Shown here: in pieces, positions 25,478-33,935 of the stretch | Numbering within the stretch: position 1 is the stretch's first letter | Layout: each line of letters begins with the position of its first letter | Source: Methylobacterium sp. FF17 | GTDB taxonomy: Bacteria; Pseudomonadota; Alphaproteobacteria; Rhizobiales; Beijerinckiaceae | Direction of reading: 5' to 3' | Length of the DNA stretch: 64,000 bases | NCBI RefSeq assembly: GCF_025813715.1 | Contig: NZ_CP107532.1 | Location: 5,138,501-5,202,500, forward strand | The notes under the pieces: model-generated | What the model was told of the DNA's origin: nothing | Database searches by the model: none | Seen by the model: the letters and a program-made list of their open reading frames with translations, nothing else | Made by a program: the position numbers and the translations under genes

Positions 25478-26402
25478 GACCCCGTTTCATAACGGGGTGA
25501 GGATGTTGGCGGTTGGGTGAGCGGCGGGTGCCGCAGGCGTTGGGGGAGTGTCTGACGCTCACCCTGGATCGCTGATGTGGACACCCACCGCTCGCGCCGA
25601 GCTTGCGCGCGAAAGCCGACCCTACGCAACCTGCCTGACCGATGCCGAATGGGCTGTGGTCGGCACGATGCTGCCCTGTCCCGCCGCGACTGGTCGTCCA
25701 TGGCGCTGGCCAATGCGGTCGGTGCTCGACGGGATTCTCTACGTGCTCCGCACAGGCTGCGCATGGCGGCACCTGCCGCATGAGTTCCCGCCCTGGTCGA
25801 CCGTGCACCGCTGGTTCTTGCGCCTGTCAGCGTCGGGCGTGTTCGAGCGCCTTGCCCATGCGCTCACGATGGACGACCGTGAACGAGCTGGGCGCGAGGC
25901 TAGCCCAACGGGCTCCGTCATGGATGCTCAAGCGGCGCGCTCGGGTGGTGTGGGCGTCGACGGGCAACGCGGCTACGATCCAGCCCGGCGTGTCGTGGGC
26001 CGCAAGCGCCACGCCCTGACCGACACGGATGGTCGCCTTCTGATCGCCGCCGTCTCGCCCGCTAACCTGCACGACAGCCATGGCGGCGTCGCACTTTTGC
26101 GTGCCTCACGTGATCTCTGGCCATTCCTGGCCCACTGCTTCGCAGACCGGGCTTATCGAGGCGAGCGCGTCGGCACCGCGACGGCGATCACCATCGAGAT
26201 CGTCGCGCCCGACGAGGGACAGAAGGGCTTCGCGGTTCAACCGCGACGGTGGGTCATCGAGCGAACCTTCGGCTGGATCAGTCGATGCCGTAGGCTCGCC
26301 AGGGATCATGAGGCGACGGCCTCTTCCGCACTCGCCTTCTTCGTCCTAGCAGCAGCGATGGTCCTGGTCAGGCGACTGGCGAAGGAATTATGAAACAGGG
26401 TC
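25478..26402 (+). mobile_element. Complete IS5-family insertion sequence
   Basis: The ends GACCCCGTTTCATAA (25478-25492) and TTATGAAACAGGGTC (26388-26402) are inverted repeats with one mismatch, and TTA stands outside both (25475-25477 and 26403-26405) as a three-base target duplication. That duplication and the single transposase frame point to the IS427-like group of IS5. Confidence 0.87.
25548..26393 (+). CDS. IS5-family transposase
   Basis: 281 residues from a GTG preceded by GGGGGAG; an ATG at 25575 is an alternative. The N-terminal DUF4096-like part (LTDAEWAVVGTMLP; ILYVLRTGCAWRHLPHEFPP) precedes the DDE domain: Asp in SVMDAQAARS, second acidic region DTDGRLLIAAVSPANLHDS with FADRAYRGE, and Glu in RRWVIERTFGWISRCRRLAR. 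Full length and without stops. Confidence 0.9.
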   Translation: MSDAHPGSLMWTPTARAELARESRPYATCLTDAEWAVVGTMLPCPAATGRPWRWPMRSVLDGILYVLRTGCAWRHLPHEFPPWSTVHRWFLRLSASGVFERLAHALTMDDRERAGREASPTGSVMDAQAARSGGVGVDGQRGYDPARRVVGRKRHALTDTDGRLLIAAVSPANLHDSHGGVALLRASRDLWPFLAHCFADRAYRGERVGTATAITIEIVAPDEGQKGFAVQPRRWVIERTFGWISRCRRLARDHEATASSALAFFVLAAAMVLVRRLAKEL

Positions 26403-26470
26403 TTATGGTTCCGACGCCAAATAATGTACCATCTTCGCAGCTTTGATCATAGTGATTGCCGTGTGCTTGC

Positions 26471-26665
26471 TTATATCACCGATATGCCGGCTTCGGTTCG
26501 ATCCGTCAGCATCAACACCTTGGCGCTGTCGGCGGAGACAACCATCGTCTCGGTGGTGATGCGCTCCCGGAAGGTCCCAGCGTCCGGGCTGCATTCGTCC
26601 GTGTGGGCGACGATCTGGGCTTTCTTGATGCCGGCGTTGTCGGCGGCGCGTTCGGTCTCGGTCAT
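26471..26665 (-). CDS. Small hypothetical protein
   Basis: 64 residues (MTETERAADNAGIKKAQIVA; FRERITTETMVVSADSAKVL). The ATG has GGAGG about 9 bases upstream (rich Shine-Dalgarno). Cytoplasmic; no family recognised. Confidence 0.65.
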   Translation of the reverse strand: MTETERAADNAGIKKAQIVAHTDECSPDAGTFRERITTETMVVSADSAKVLMLTDRTEAGISVI

Positions 26666-26808
26666 GTGAAGAGCCTCCGGGTCACGGGTCTGAGACTGTC
26701 TGAACGGAACGGCCGCGCTTCCATCAGCATCGGTTCAGCGGATGGGGCGCAGCTTCAGGTTTCTCCGGACAGCCAAGGCTGCGGCCGGCCGCCAACAAGG
26801 TTCAGGTC

Positions 26809-27144
26809 ATGAAGCGCGTGAAGGTACTGGGAATAGCTGCCGTGATGGTTTCCGGGCTCAGTCTGGCGACCTCGGCCAATGCCGCTGACCTCTCGTTCGA
26901 CCCCTTCGAACAGAGCCGGAGTGAAGCTGTGGTCGAGTTCGTAGCCGGTGGATGCGGCCCCGGCTTCCATCCCAATCCGTGGGGCCGCTGCCGCCCGAAT
27001 GACCGTGGCTACGGCTATGGTGGGTATGGAGGTCCTCGCCGGTTCTACGAAGGACGCCCGGCTTACGGCTACGGAGACGGTTATGGCCGTCGCGGTGACG
27101 GCGATGGGTATGGCGGCCCGCGTCGCTTCTATGACGGCTACTGA
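26809..27144 (+). CDS. Secreted GCG_CRPN-type repeat protein
   Basis: 111 residues. A signal peptide (MKRVKVLGIAAVMVSGLSLA, cleavage after ANA) is followed by CGPGFHPNPWGRCRPNDRG, the G-C-G ... C-R-P-N signature that precedes Gly/Tyr/Arg repeats in a family of small alphaproteobacterial secreted proteins, and then a tail of Gly-Tyr-rich repeats, with PRRFYEGRPAYGYGDGYGR and PRRFYDGY. Probably a surface or periplasmic protein; the role is unknown. Confidence 0.8.
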   Translation: MKRVKVLGIAAVMVSGLSLATSANAADLSFDPFEQSRSEAVVEFVAGGCGPGFHPNPWGRCRPNDRGYGYGGYGGPRRFYEGRPAYGYGDGYGRRGDGDGYGGPRRFYDGY

Positions 27145-27149
27145 GGACA

Positions 27150-27497
27150 TCACGGCTGGTGTCCCTCCGGGCGCCACCCGGGCAGGCCTGCCCATGCCTT
27201 GTCGATGATGCTTTTGCGGCGCTCAGAGCGGTCCTGAGCGGCATCGGCGACGATCCGTAGCGCCGCGTCCATGGCTTCAAGACCGCCCGCCGCCGAGGCT
27301 TCCTCGCCCTTTCGCCGGATCGCGGCTTGGAAGGCTTTCACAGCCGGGCCGGCGCTCGGCTGGGTCTCGACGGCCGCGATGAGGGTCAGCAGGGCGTCTG
27401 CGATCGGGACGATGGCTTCCTGCCACGGCGGAGCAGGGGGAGCGGCCGGTTCCTGAGGAACAGCGGAGGACAGCACGGTCGTTCGCGGACGGATCAT
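27150..27497 (-). CDS. Hypothetical protein
   Basis: 115 residues from the ATG at 27495-27497 with GGAG upstream. A Pro/Ala-rich N-terminus is followed by three predicted helices (WQEAIVPIADALLTLIAAVE; PAVKAFQAAIRRKGEEASAA; LEAMDAALRIVADAAQDRSE). It converges on the GCG_CRPN gene with 5 bases between them. No family recognised. Confidence 0.6.
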   Translation of the reverse strand: MIRPRTTVLSSAVPQEPAAPPAPPWQEAIVPIADALLTLIAAVETQPSAGPAVKAFQAAIRRKGEEASAAGGLEAMDAALRIVADAAQDRSERRKSIIDKAWAGLPGWRPEGHQP

Positions 27498-27649
27498 GCG
27501 TCGTACTCCTGTGCGCGAGATGTCGGTTTGATGCACGCGTGCCAAACGGCACGGCGATCCGGCTGAAGGGCTCCTAGATCAAGGTCACTGAACAAGTCAC
27601 GGCCAGCCGCCATTCGACGGAGACCGCGCAAACCCAAGTGGATTGTGCC

Positions 27650-27916
27650 ATGAACACCCGTATCACCTCTGCTGTTGCTGCTATTGTCCTGAGCGTGAGC
27701 GCGATTGCTTCGCCCGCCCTTGCTCAGGGCCGCGCCTCTTCGACGAACGTTGCTGCCGCGATCCCATCGGCCAGCGTCGACAGCCGCTACGACGACATCA
27801 CCACCGGCTCGATCGGCTATGGCCGGCGCTACGACTCGGCCCAGGAAGGCAACGCCAACCAGCCGAACTTCCTCGTCCAGCAGTACGGCCAGACCTCCGG
27901 TGGTCCGGCTCGCTAG
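27650..27916 (+). CDS. Small secreted hypothetical protein
   Basis: 88 residues from the ATG at 27650. A signal peptide (MNTRITSAVAAIVLSVSAIA, cleavage at ALA-Q) and a polar mature part (SRYDDITTGSIGYGRRYDSA) ending QYGQTSGGPAR. The motif D-D-I-T-T-G-S-I recurs in small secreted proteins of this order. Divergent from the hypothetical gene ending at 27150. Confidence 0.7.
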   Translation: MNTRITSAVAAIVLSVSAIASPALAQGRASSTNVAAAIPSASVDSRYDDITTGSIGYGRRYDSAQEGNANQPNFLVQQYGQTSGGPAR

Positions 27917-28133
27917 GCCGTCACACGATTGAGACGATCGGCGGCGGGGCGAAAGCCTCGCCGTTTTCGTGTCTGGCGCACGCGGCGCCATCCCGCTAGG
28001 CCGGTCCACCCCTCGGCTGGGGCCGCCGCATCCGTGCGCAATCACACCGGCAGACCCCCCTCCAATCTGAGTTAATGAATGTCGCACCTTCGAGGCAGAC
28101 CCACGCCTCCGTGACCTCACAGGAGTGCGCGCT

Positions 28134-28397
28134 ATGCTCGAACGGCCTGCGGAGTTCTGGGCAACCATCCCCTCCCTAGTCACGTCGAAGGTCGGACCCG
28201 CACTCAAGGGAAGACCGGAAGCGCGTGAGCTGGTGATCGAGTACCTGAGAGACCTAGAAGTGGTGGCTCGGCAGGAGTGCATCAGCCGCGAAGCCGTGCA
28301 GGTGATCGCCTCAGGGCGTCGGCTGCTGGGGGATAAGACGAGCGTCGGCGAAGGCATGGGCCGCTCTTTTCAAATGGCTTGGGCGAGACGCGCCTAG
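28134..28397 (+). CDS. Possible small hypothetical protein
   Basis: 87 residues from the ATG at 28134 (MLERPAEFWATIPSLVTSKV; RRLLGDKTSVGEGMG). ACAGGAG lies upstream. It overlaps by 4 bases the end of the leftward broken gene at 28394. No family recognised. Confidence 0.45.
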   Translation: MLERPAEFWATIPSLVTSKVGPALKGRPEARELVIEYLRDLEVVARQECISREAVQVIASGRRLLGDKTSVGEGMGRSFQMAWARRA

Positions 28398-28660
28398 GAC
28401 GCCAGCACGTTGCGCCGGTCTGCTGGTGCGAGGCGGTTGAGGGCGACGCTCGCGGGCTCCAGGGCAGCAGGATCGGTCTCAGCCTGGGCGAGAAGCCGGC
28501 AGGCATCCGCCACGCGGGGGCTGGCCTAGACCCGCACCAAAGCCCGGAGGGCTTGGAGCCGGGCGCGCTGCTCGGCGGAGTCAATCTCTTCCGCGAAAGC
28601 CCCCCATTTGTCGCCCGCCGGGATCACCGTGAGGGCTCTCACATCTACACCAGAGAGGGG
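28394..28660 (-). pseudogene. 3' end of an unknown gene with an internal TAG
   Basis: One frame carries strong third-position G/C: VIPAGDKWGAFAEEIDSAEQ, RARLQALRALVRV, then TAG (28526-28528), then in the same frame ASPRVADACRLLAQAETDPA and LEPASVALNRLAPADRRNVL to TAG at 28394. A nonsense mutation in an otherwise continuous frame is the simplest reading. The 5' end is lost towards the IS3 remnant. Family not recognised. Confidence 0.5.
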
Positions 28661-28741
28661 CGCCCGCGAGCCACCCCCACCCCTTATGATCGGGGTGTGG
28701 GTGTGGATTACGGGTGGCCCACACCTCCACACCATTCCACA

Positions 28742-28761
28742 CCACATCTGTGCAGATGTGG
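28742..28761. repeat. Short palindrome beside the IS3 break
   Basis: CCACATCT-GTGC-AGATGTGG, an 8-base perfect stem, lies 10 bases from the point where the IS3 transposase sequence stops. Confidence 0.5.
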
Positions 28762-28770
28762 AAGCTCACC

Positions 28771-29009
28771 CTTGTCGTTGACGAACCATCCAGCCGCCTT
28801 CAGCAAGGCGCTCATCTTCCGGCAGCCGTAGCGACCGTACCGCTCCGCCAGAGCGATGAGATCGGCCGTCAACGCTTCTTCGTCGTCGCGCCCCCGCGGT
28901 ACCTTGCGCGGTGTCGAGCGATGCTGACCGAGCGCCCGGCAGGCGCCACGCCCGGAGACGGTCATCCTCAGCATGATGTGCTCGACACGGGCGCGTCGGC
29001 GCGCGGGGC
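28771..29009 (-). pseudogene. IS3 OrfB fragment
   Basis: Starts right at the OrfA stop (SPARRRARVEHIMLRMTVSG) and continues GRGACRALGQHRSTPRKVPR and LALAERYGRYGCRKMSALLK-like text, then ends abruptly after AGWFVNDK; the DDE catalytic domain is gone. Confidence 0.75.
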
Positions 29010-29255
29010 TTAGACGTTTCCCCGGGACGCCTCCGGCAAGATCAGCTTGTCCAGCGTTAGGTCGACAATGGCTTTCCTGAGACGCTGGTTCTCCGTCTCA
29101 AGACCCTTCATCCGCTTCACTGGGCCCGATTTCCGGCTGCCGTACTCCTTGCGCCAGCGAGAGTACGTCACCTCGGTCACGCCGATCGCCCTGCTCGACG
29201 CGGCGACGCTCTGTCCTTGTGAGACCCGCACGTCGACCTGACGCAGCTTGCTCAC
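29010..29255 (-). CDS. IS3 OrfA (helix-turn-helix)
   Basis: 81 residues from a GTG; the family's usual start is further upstream, and the matching text RWPNDPKPEEI is present in frame before the GTG but without an ATG. Contains VAASSRAIGVTEVTYSRWRK (helix-turn-helix) and the leucine-zipper-like LETENQRLRKAIVDLTLDK. Probably non-functional since OrfB is cut. Confidence 0.75.
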   Translation of the reverse strand: MSKLRQVDVRVSQGQSVAASSRAIGVTEVTYSRWRKEYGSRKSGPVKRMKGLETENQRLRKAIVDLTLDKLILPEASRGNV

Positions 29256-29453
29256 GATCTCCTCGGGCTTGGGGTCGTTGGGCCATCGGTTCCGTCCTCT
29301 GTCGGCTCAAAAGACAGGCTTCAGGACGGGCCACTCCCAAGGGGGCCGATCACCAGCGGCTAGGCCCTTCATCGAAAGCAGCATTTTCAAAGGGGTGCGC
29401 TGGCATTGAGCGCGCGTATAGCCGTTCTTATGGGTCTCGAAGAGCAAAGAAAA

Positions 29454-29482
29454 AGCCCGCTAAGTCATTGACTCAGCGGGCT
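29454..29482 (-). terminator. Intrinsic terminator of the tRNA-Met gene
   Basis: AGCCCGCT and AGCGGGCT flank an extended stem (one mismatch) with a small loop; read leftwards the hairpin is followed by five T residues. It starts 8 bases after the tRNA 3' end. Confidence 0.85.
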
Positions 29483-29489
29483 AGAACTT

Positions 29490-29566
29490 TGGTAGCGAGG
29501 GAGAGATTTGAACTCCCGACACAAGGATTATGATTCCTCTGCTCTAACCAACTGAGCTACCCCGCC
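29490..29566 (-). tRNA. tRNA-Met (CAT)
   Basis: 77 bases: acceptor GGCGGGG pairing with CCTCGCT, D-arm AGCTCAGTTGGTTAGAGC, anticodon loop ATCATAA with CAT, T-arm GGAGTTCAAATCTCT and encoded CCA. The body matches alphaproteobacterial elongator tRNA-Met. The T-loop GTTCAAATC is standard. A CAT tRNA can also be tRNA-Ile2, but the acceptor and anticodon stem favour Met. Confidence 0.93.
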
Positions 29567-29677
29567 ATCTCGCGGCCACCGATCCCGGCGGCTGCGCTGA
29601 GATCGGCGGTATAAGGAAACCCGCCCTCGGGTGTCAACGGGGTCCGGAGGTGGAAAACGCAGCCCTTCGGCCGTCCC

Positions 29678-30940
29678 TCAGAGGCGTGTGCCGAGGATCT
29701 CGGCGACCTGCGGGATGTCCTTGTCGCCCCGGCCGGAGAGGTTGAGCACCATGAGGTGGTCGGCCGGCTTCTGCGGCGCCAGTTCAAAGATCTTGGAGAG
29801 GGCGTGGGCCGGCTCCAGGGCCGGGATGATGCCCTCCAGCATCGAGCACAGCTTGAAGGCCTCCAGCGTCTCGGAATCGGTGGCGGAGAGGTAGGTCACC
29901 CGGCCCGCCTCGTGCAGCCAGGCGTGCTCGGGGCCGATGCCCGGATAGTCGAGGCCGGCCGAGATCGAGTGCGCGTCGGCGATCTGCCCGTCGGTATCCT
30001 GCAGCAGGTAGGTGCGGTTGCCGTGCAGCACGCCGGGCTTGCCGCCCGAGAGCGAGGCCGCGTGCAGGCCGCTGGCGATGCCGTGGCCCGCCGCCTCGAC
30101 GCCGTAGATCTGCACCTCGGGGTCGTCGAGGAAGGGGTGGAACAGGCCCATGGCGTTCGAGCCGCCGCCGATGCAGGCGACCAGCGAATCCGGCAGCCGG
30201 CCCTCCATCTCGAGCATCTGCTGCTTCGTCTCGCGCCCGATGATCGACTGGAAGTCGCGCACCATGGCCGGGTAGGGATGCGGTCCCGCCACCGTGCCGA
30301 TGCAGTAGAAGGTGTCGGCGACGTTGGTGACCCAGTCGCGCAGGGCCTCGTTCATCGCGTCCTTGAGGGTCTTCGTGCCCGACTGGACCGGCACCACCTC
30401 GGCGCCGAGCATCTTCATGCGGAACACGTTCGGTGCCTGGCGCGCCACGTCGACGGCGCCCATGTAGACCACGCATTTCAGGCCGAAGCGCGCGCAGAGG
30501 GTGGCGGTGGCGACCCCGTGCTGTCCGGCGCCCGTCTCGGCGATGATGCGCGGCTTGCCCATGCGGCGGGCCAGCATGATCTGGCCGAGCACGTTGTTCA
30601 CCTTGTGCGAGCCGGTGTGGTTCAACTCTTCCCGCTTAAAGAAGATCTTGGCGCCGTGCCCAGGGGCCGCCTGCGCGCGCAGGTGCTCCGTCATGCGCTC
30701 GGCGTAGTAGAGCGGGCTCGGCCGCCCGACATAGTGGGTGAGGTGGCTGTCCATCTCCGCCTGGAAGGCCGGATCGGCCTTGGCGGTTTCGTAGGCCGCC
30801 TCCAGGTCGAGGATCAGCGGCATCAGGGTCTCGGCCACGAAGCGTCCGCCGAAGATGCCGAAGCGGCCGCGCTCGTCCGGGCCGTTGCGGAACGAGTTCG
30901 GAGGGGGAGCGATGGTCACGGGCTTGGTCCTTGAAATCAC
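29678..30940 (-). CDS. trpB: Tryptophan synthase beta subunit
   Basis: 420 residues, full length. Joins indole with L-serine using pyridoxal phosphate. The PLP lysine is in HTGSHKVNN (Lys113); the phosphate-binding loop is [10 protein letters not shown]; also [16 protein letters not shown] and the C-terminal LSGRGDKD. Third gene of the unit lapA-trpF-trpB. trpA, which normally follows and encodes the indole-releasing alpha subunit, is not downstream: the next feature is tRNA-Met on the same strand and then the IS-rich region. trpA must be elsewhere or lost. Confidence 0.97.
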   Translation of the reverse strand: MISRTKPVTIAPPPNSFRNGPDERGRFGIFGGRFVAETLMPLILDLEAAYETAKADPAFQAEMDSHLTHYVGRPSPLYYAERMTEHLRAQAAPGHGAKIFFKREELNHTGSHKVNNVLGQIMLARRMGKPRIIAETGAGQHGVATATLCARFGLKCVVYMGAVDVARQAPNVFRMKMLGAEVVPVQSGTKTLKDAMNEALRDWVTNVADTFYCIGTVAGPHPYPAMVRDFQSIIGRETKQQMLEMEGRLPDSLVACIGGGSNAMGLFHPFLDDPEVQIYGVEAAGHGIASGLHAASLSGGKPGVLHGNRTYLLQDTDGQIADAHSISAGLDYPGIGPEHAWLHEAGRVTYLSATDSETLEAFKLCSMLEGIIPALEPAHALSKIFELAPQKPADHLMVLNLSGRGDKDIPQVAEILGTRL

Positions 30941-31054
30941 GGGGTGCGCTTGGCGACACGCCTAGACCCGCACGGGGTCCGGCGACAATGCGGCCAACGC
31001 GCCGATCCTTGAGATCAGGGGTTTTCGCACGCGAATGCAAGGGTCTTGGGGCGA

Positions 31055-31108
31055 GAGTTCTTGAGCCGGAGTTCTTGAGCCGGAGTTCTTGAGCCGGAGT
31101 TCTCGGGC
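31055..31108. repeat. 14-base tandem repeat between trpF and trpB
   Basis: Three exact copies of GAGTTCTTGAGCCG followed by a partial fourth. It lies in the 200-base gap between trpF and trpB, 32 bases beyond the trpF stop. Confidence 0.9.
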
Positions 31109-31140
31109 AAGCGGCGCGGGGCGCGGAGCCCCCTGCCCCG

Positions 31141-31779
31141 TCAGCGCCTGGCGGCCGCGATGAAGGCAGCGATCCGCTCCGGCGACTTCTCGCCCGGCTG
31201 GGTCTCGACGCCCGAGGAGACGTCCACCGCCCGCGCGCCGGTGCGGGCGAGCGCCTCCGCCACGGTCTCTGGGGTGAGGCCGCCCGAGAGCATGGTGCCC
31301 ACCGGAAGTTCCGCGCCGGTGAGGATGTCCCAGTCGAAAGCATGGCCGTTGCCGCCGGGCAGGGCCGCGCCGGGGGGCGCCTTGGCGTCGAGGAGGAGCC
31401 GGTCGGCGCCGGCATGAACCGCCACGGCGTCGAGGTCGGCGCGCGTCGCGATTCCGACCGCCTTCATCACCCGGCGCCCCGTCGCGGCGCGGATGGCGGC
31501 CACGCGCTCCGGGGTCTCGCGGCCGTGGAGCTGGATCCAGTCGGGGTCCAGGGCTTCGACCGACGCCGCCACCAGGGCGTCGTCGGGATCGACGAGGAGC
31601 ACCACCCGCTCGGTCCGCCCCCTGGCGCGCGCGGAGAGGACCCGGCCGGTCTCCAGGCTCACGTGGCGTGGGCTTCGTGCGAAGTGCACGAAGCCCACGA
31701 GGTCGGCGCCCGCCTCTAGGGCGGCGTCGAGGGTCGGCGCCGTGCTCAGCCCGCAGATCTTGATCGCGATGGCGGCCAT
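31141..31779 (-). CDS. trpF: Phosphoribosylanthranilate isomerase
   Basis: 212 residues, a TIM barrel. It isomerises N-(5-phosphoribosyl)anthranilate in tryptophan synthesis. The catalytic cysteine is in IKICGLS (Cys9), the general acid in VVLLVDPDD, and the phosphate-binding motifs LSGGLTPETV and VDVSSGVETQPG are present. It is 19 bases downstream of lapA and 200 bases upstream of trpB. Confidence 0.95.
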   Translation of the reverse strand: MAAIAIKICGLSTAPTLDAALEAGADLVGFVHFARSPRHVSLETGRVLSARARGRTERVVLLVDPDDALVAASVEALDPDWIQLHGRETPERVAAIRAATGRRVMKAVGIATRADLDAVAVHAGADRLLLDAKAPPGAALPGGNGHAFDWDILTGAELPVGTMLSGGLTPETVAEALARTGARAVDVSSGVETQPGEKSPERIAAFIAAARR

Positions 31780-31798
31780 GGTGGAACGCGTGTGGCCT

Positions 31799-32173
31799 TC
31801 AGCGCGGGGCCGGCAGGGCGACGCGGTCGGAGGCGTTGCGGTAGATGCCGTTCGGACCCTCGTTGGCCGGCGGCGGCGCGTAGGTCTTCAGGCGGGCGGT
31901 CTCGCTCTCCAGGCGGCGGATCTCGCGGCGGCGCTCGGCGCTGGTGCGGCGGGTGCCCGATTGCCCGAGCCAGGCGCCGCAGCCGCCCAGCAGCACCCCC
32001 AAGGCCACGGCGATGAACAGCAGGAGGTAGAGCGGCAGCGTCGCGCTGAAGACCGGCATGTCGGGCGAGAACGGATCGAACGAGATCCGAACCAGATCGC
32101 GGTTGGCGACCGCCAGGGCCACCACCAGGATCGCCACGGGAAGCAGCACCAGGCCCTTGAGGAAGCGGATCAT
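31799..32173 (-). CDS. lapA: LapA-domain (DUF1049) inner membrane protein
   Basis: 124 residues with two membrane helices (FLKGLVLLPVAILVVALAVA; ATLPLYLLLFIAVALGVLLG) separated by the short RISFDPF loop, and a cytoplasmic coiled coil (AERRREIRRLESETARL). This is the LapA/YciS family; in E. coli it works with LapB in controlling LpxC and lipopolysaccharide assembly, which may not carry over here. The position between ihfB and trpF is conserved in alphaproteobacteria. Confidence 0.85.
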   Translation of the reverse strand: MIRFLKGLVLLPVAILVVALAVANRDLVRISFDPFSPDMPVFSATLPLYLLLFIAVALGVLLGGCGAWLGQSGTRRTSAERRREIRRLESETARLKTYAPPPANEGPNGIYRNASDRVALPAPR

Positions 32174-32211
32174 CGCGGGAAACTCCGAAGCGTTGGGGAA
32201 CGGGGCGGCGG

Positions 32212-32526
32212 TCAGGAGGCGGAGGCGGCGTCCGCCTCACCGATGCCGGCCTCGTTGAGGCGAAGGCGCATCTCCTTGCCCGTCTTGAACACGGGGATGG
32301 CCTTCTCGGAGACGGCAACGGCCGCACCCGTGCGCGGGTTGCGCCCGCGCCGCGCATCGCGGCGCTTGACCGAGAAGGCGCCGAAGCCGCGCAGCTCGAC
32401 CCGGTCACCCCGGGCCAGGGCATCCGCGATGGTGTCGAGGATCGCGTTCACGAGGGTCTCGACGTCGCGCTGGTAGAGGTGCGGGTTCTGCTCGGCGATC
32501 TTGAGCACGAGCTCCGACTTGATCAT
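32212..32526 (-). CDS. ihfB: Integration host factor beta subunit
   Basis: 104 residues. An HU/IHF fold with the beta-arm ([20 protein letters not shown]) that intercalates a proline (NPRTG) and a helical base ([20 protein letters not shown]). It bends DNA as a heterodimer with IhfA. It lies 52 bases after the sppA stop. Confidence 0.95.
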   Translation of the reverse strand: MIKSELVLKIAEQNPHLYQRDVETLVNAILDTIADALARGDRVELRGFGAFSVKRRDARRGRNPRTGAAVAVSEKAIPVFKTGKEMRLRLNEAGIGEADAASAS

Positions 32527-32578
32527 GCGGGAACCTTCACGACGTCATGCACGAATGGGGTGGGGACGGGCCCGCGCT

Positions 32579-33565
32579 TCAGCGGGCGGCTTCCGCCGGC
32601 CCGGGGCGCCACAGGACCAGGAGACCGCCCTCGGCGAGCCCGGCCGTCTCGTCGCCGACCTGGCGCAGGCGAGCCGCGAGGCCGCCCAGGCCCGCGAGGT
32701 CGGCGCCGATTCCGAGGGCCGACCAGAGCCGGAAATCGCTCCTGGCCGTGGGCTTCCAGTCGAGCACCGGCAGGTCCTTGGCGACGCCCCGCTCCGCCTC
32801 GAGCCAGGCGATGGCCTGGCGCTCGCCGCCGACGCCGTCCACGAGCTTGAGGGGCACGCTCTGGCGCCCGCTGAAGACCCGGCCGTCGGAGACGCTGGCG
32901 AGCTCCTTGTCGGTGAGCTTGCGCCGGTCGGCCACCAGGCCCTTGAACCACGCGTAGGTGTCGCCGACCACCGAGGCCAGCGCCGCGCGCGCCTCCGGCG
33001 AGGTGGGCGAGAAGCCCGAGGGCTCGGCCTTCAGGGGTGCGGACTTCACCGATTCGACCTTGACCCCGACCTTGTCGAGGAGGCCCGAGACGTCGGGATA
33101 CTGGAACAGAACGCCGATGGAGCCGACCAGCGCCGTCTCGCGGGCCACGATGTGGTCGGCCGCGATCGCCGCGATGTAGGCGCCCGAGGCGGCCGTGCCG
33201 TCCACGAAGGCGACCATCGGCTTCTTCTCCGAGAGCGCCCGCAGGTTGCGGTAGAGTTCCTCGGAGCCGGTGGTGGTGCCGCCCGGCGAGGAGATCGAGA
33301 CCACGACGCCCTGGACGGCGTTCGAGTTCCGCACCCGCTCGATGAGCTTGGTGGTGGCCTCGCTGCCGGCGATGAAGCCGCCGAGCGAGATACGGGCGAT
33401 CTGCGGCCGCACGCTGCCGAGGCCGAGACCCTCGCTGCCGCTGCGCACCCGCAGGCCCACCGCACCGACCGCGACCACGAGGCCGCCGATGCCGACCACG
33501 CGCCACAGGGAGAGCTTGCGGCGCAGGCGCCGGCGATCGATCAGAAGTTCGGCATCCGCAGCCAT
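32579..33565 (-). CDS. sppA: Signal peptide peptidase SppA, S49 family
   Basis: 328 residues from the ATG at 33563-33565. One N-terminal membrane anchor (WRVVGIGGLVVAVGAVGL) and a single S49 domain, the short SppA36 form. The nucleophile is Ser128 in GTAASGAYIAA and the general-base lysine is probably Lys179 in KSAPLKAEPSGF. It digests signal peptides cut from secreted proteins in the membrane. A start 126 bases upstream is open but adds an Arg-rich leader that would bury the anchor. Confidence 0.93.
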   Translation of the reverse strand: MAADAELLIDRRRLRRKLSLWRVVGIGGLVVAVGAVGLRVRSGSEGLGLGSVRPQIARISLGGFIAGSEATTKLIERVRNSNAVQGVVVSISSPGGTTTGSEELYRNLRALSEKKPMVAFVDGTAASGAYIAAIAADHIVARETALVGSIGVLFQYPDVSGLLDKVGVKVESVKSAPLKAEPSGFSPTSPEARAALASVVGDTYAWFKGLVADRRKLTDKELASVSDGRVFSGRQSVPLKLVDGVGGERQAIAWLEAERGVAKDLPVLDWKPTARSDFRLWSALGIGADLAGLGGLAARLRQVGDETAGLAEGGLLVLWRPGPAEAAR

Positions 33566-33849
33566 GCGCTGATTACGCTCCCTCGCGCGCCGGCTGCGCC
33601 GGCTGATTCTGTCCGGACCCGAGGGCCGGCATCGGCCCACATGCGTGCGCCTTCCGGTCCTTGTCCCACACTCCCCGCCGATTTGCACCAAGCCTTTGGT
33701 GCGGCACGCGTCCTTGCGCGAGACAGGGGCGGGACGCCGTCATATCCGCCGTCGTCGGCGCGATGACGGGCGCGTGTTCTAGCGCCGTCCGGCACGGACC
33801 GACAAGGGGTCTCCCATGGCGGCTCGCGTCGGGGGGAGCGCATGCGAAA

Positions 33850-33882
33850 ACGCCCGCGCGGGAGGCGATCCCGCGCGGGCGT
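33850..33882 (-). terminator. Intrinsic terminator of rpsA
   Basis: The stem CGCCCGCGCGGG / CCCGCGCGGGCG plus a flanking A-T pair, loop seven bases, followed leftwards by TTTT. It is 54 bases after the rpsA stop. Confidence 0.85.
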
Positions 33883-33935
33883 CGTGGTCGTATCCCGGCC
33901 CCCGGTCCCGAAGGACCGGGGGCTTGCCGAAGGGC

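Larger units (their letters stand above)
28771..29255 (-). mobile_element. Truncated IS3-family element
   Basis: Keeps the OrfA frame and the first ~75 residues of OrfB; the integrase core and the far end are missing. The element is cut at about 28771, right after AGWFVNDK. Confidence 0.8.
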
